Assembly (NCBI RefSeq): GCF_001618145.1
Contig: NZ_KV392043.1
Span: 62,001 to 126,000 of the forward strand
Source of the DNA: Oceanobacillus damuensis
GTDB lineage: Bacteria; Bacillota; Bacilli; Bacillales; Amphibacillaceae
Length of the DNA: 64,000 nucleotides
Direction: 5' to 3'
Shown here: positions 63,648 to 64,000 of the stretch, piece by piece
Numbering within the stretch: the first letter of the stretch is position 1
Layout: each line of letters opens with the position of its first letter
Program-made: the position numbers and the translations under genes
Notes under the pieces: model-generated
Databases searched by the model: none
Told to the model about the DNA's origin: nothing
Seen by the model: only the letters and a program-made list of their open reading frames with translations

Positions 63648-64000
63648 ATGACAGAAGTAGCTTTAAAAAAAGTAACGTTATCCAATGGAGAATCAATCGC
63701 TTACAGGGAACGCGAAGGCGGCGAGGAGATCGTGGTACTCGTTCACGGGAATATGACATCCTCTGTTCACTGGGATTTAGTAATTGAAAACCTTCCAGCG
63801 AATTATAAAGTATATGCGGTAGATTTGCGCGGGTTTGGTGAATCCAGCTATGAAAGCCCAATCTCTGAGATTAAAGATTTCTCCGACGATTTGAAGCTCT
63901 TTGCTGATGAATTGCAATTGAAAAACTTCGCTTTGGTCGGCTGGTCTTTGGGAGGGACGGTCTGTCAGCAGTTTTGTGCTGATTATCCCTCTTACTGTAA
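63648..64000 (+). CDS. Alpha/beta hydrolase, 3' end outside window
   Basis: First 117 codons of an alpha/beta hydrolase: oxyanion-hole VVLVHGNMTSS, YAVDLRGFGES and nucleophile elbow ALVGWSLGGTVCQQ with Ser. ATG after ATAGGAGGTCTGCAGA, 15 bp behind the second KAS III-like gene, so part of the operon. Could be a thioesterase, lactonase or ester hydrolase; a GWSxGG elbow also occurs in an intracellular polyhydroxybutyrate depolymerase of Bacillus thuringiensis, but that is only a hint. Confidence 0.85.
   Translation, partial: MTEVALKKVTLSNGESIAYREREGGEEIVVLVHGNMTSSVHWDLVIENLPANYKVYAVDLRGFGESSYESPISEIKDFSDDLKLFADELQLKNFALVGWSLGGTVCQQFCADYPSYC

Overview
The window looks like chromosome from a spore-forming, low-GC Bacillaceae, probably a halotolerant genus near Oceanobacillus or Virgibacillus. 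The reasons are AGGAGG-type ribosome sites with frequent TTG/GTG starts, a gerA-type germination operon, GsiB-like stress proteins, a preQ1-I riboswitch before queCDE, two guanine riboswitches, and the order MoxR - DUF58 - transglutaminase - guaA - pbuG - yebE known from Bacillus subtilis. The genus is inference. No rRNA, tRNA, CRISPR array, prophage or intact transposase was seen.

Layout. 0.3-8.6 kb: an MFS carrier, a small excisionase-type HTH protein, two tandem SulP transporter + universal stress protein modules flanking a frameshifted small gene, and an old-yellow-enzyme oxidoreductase. 9-11.7 kb: a large UPF0182 membrane protein. 12-19.2 kb (minus strand): an organophosphate cluster with a GlpP-type antiterminator, a HAD phosphatase, a PhnD/PhnC/PhnE/PhnE importer and a secreted metallophosphoesterase. 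Two nearly identical terminator leaders precede glpP and phnD, which suggests one antitermination regulon. 19.8-21.8 kb: queC-queD-queE under a preQ1 riboswitch. 22.4-27.9 kb: a glutamate symporter, a DNA alkyl-repair protein, a DUF2071 gene broken by an amber codon, and small stress or regulatory proteins. 28-32 kb: the ger operon with a 59-residue fourth gene. 32-35.5 kb: amidase and AbgT transporter. 35.7-38 kb: a proteasome-beta-like Ntn hydrolase, a 50-residue acidic protein and two KGG-repeat proteins. 38.2-46.6 kb: the MoxR operon, guaA and pbuG. 46.8-51 kb: MFS carrier, C26 peptidase, MsrA, MOSC and UPF0316 proteins. 51.3-64 kb: a giant STAND/TPR/BTAD activator beside an operon of TetR, acyl-CoA ligase, two KAS III-like enzymes, a Liv-type ABC importer and an alpha/beta hydrolase cut by the window end, probably uptake and CoA-dependent metabolism of an unknown carboxylic acid.

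Three things stand out. An ~85-bp two-hairpin repeat occurs eight times; seven copies start at or just after an intrinsic terminator and the eighth directly after a stop codon, all in the sense of the upstream transcript. The twin GlpP-type leaders define an apparently new phosphate-ester regulon. The proteasome-like Ntn hydrolase keeps the T1/D17/Lys signature in a lineage that normally has only HslV (CodW).
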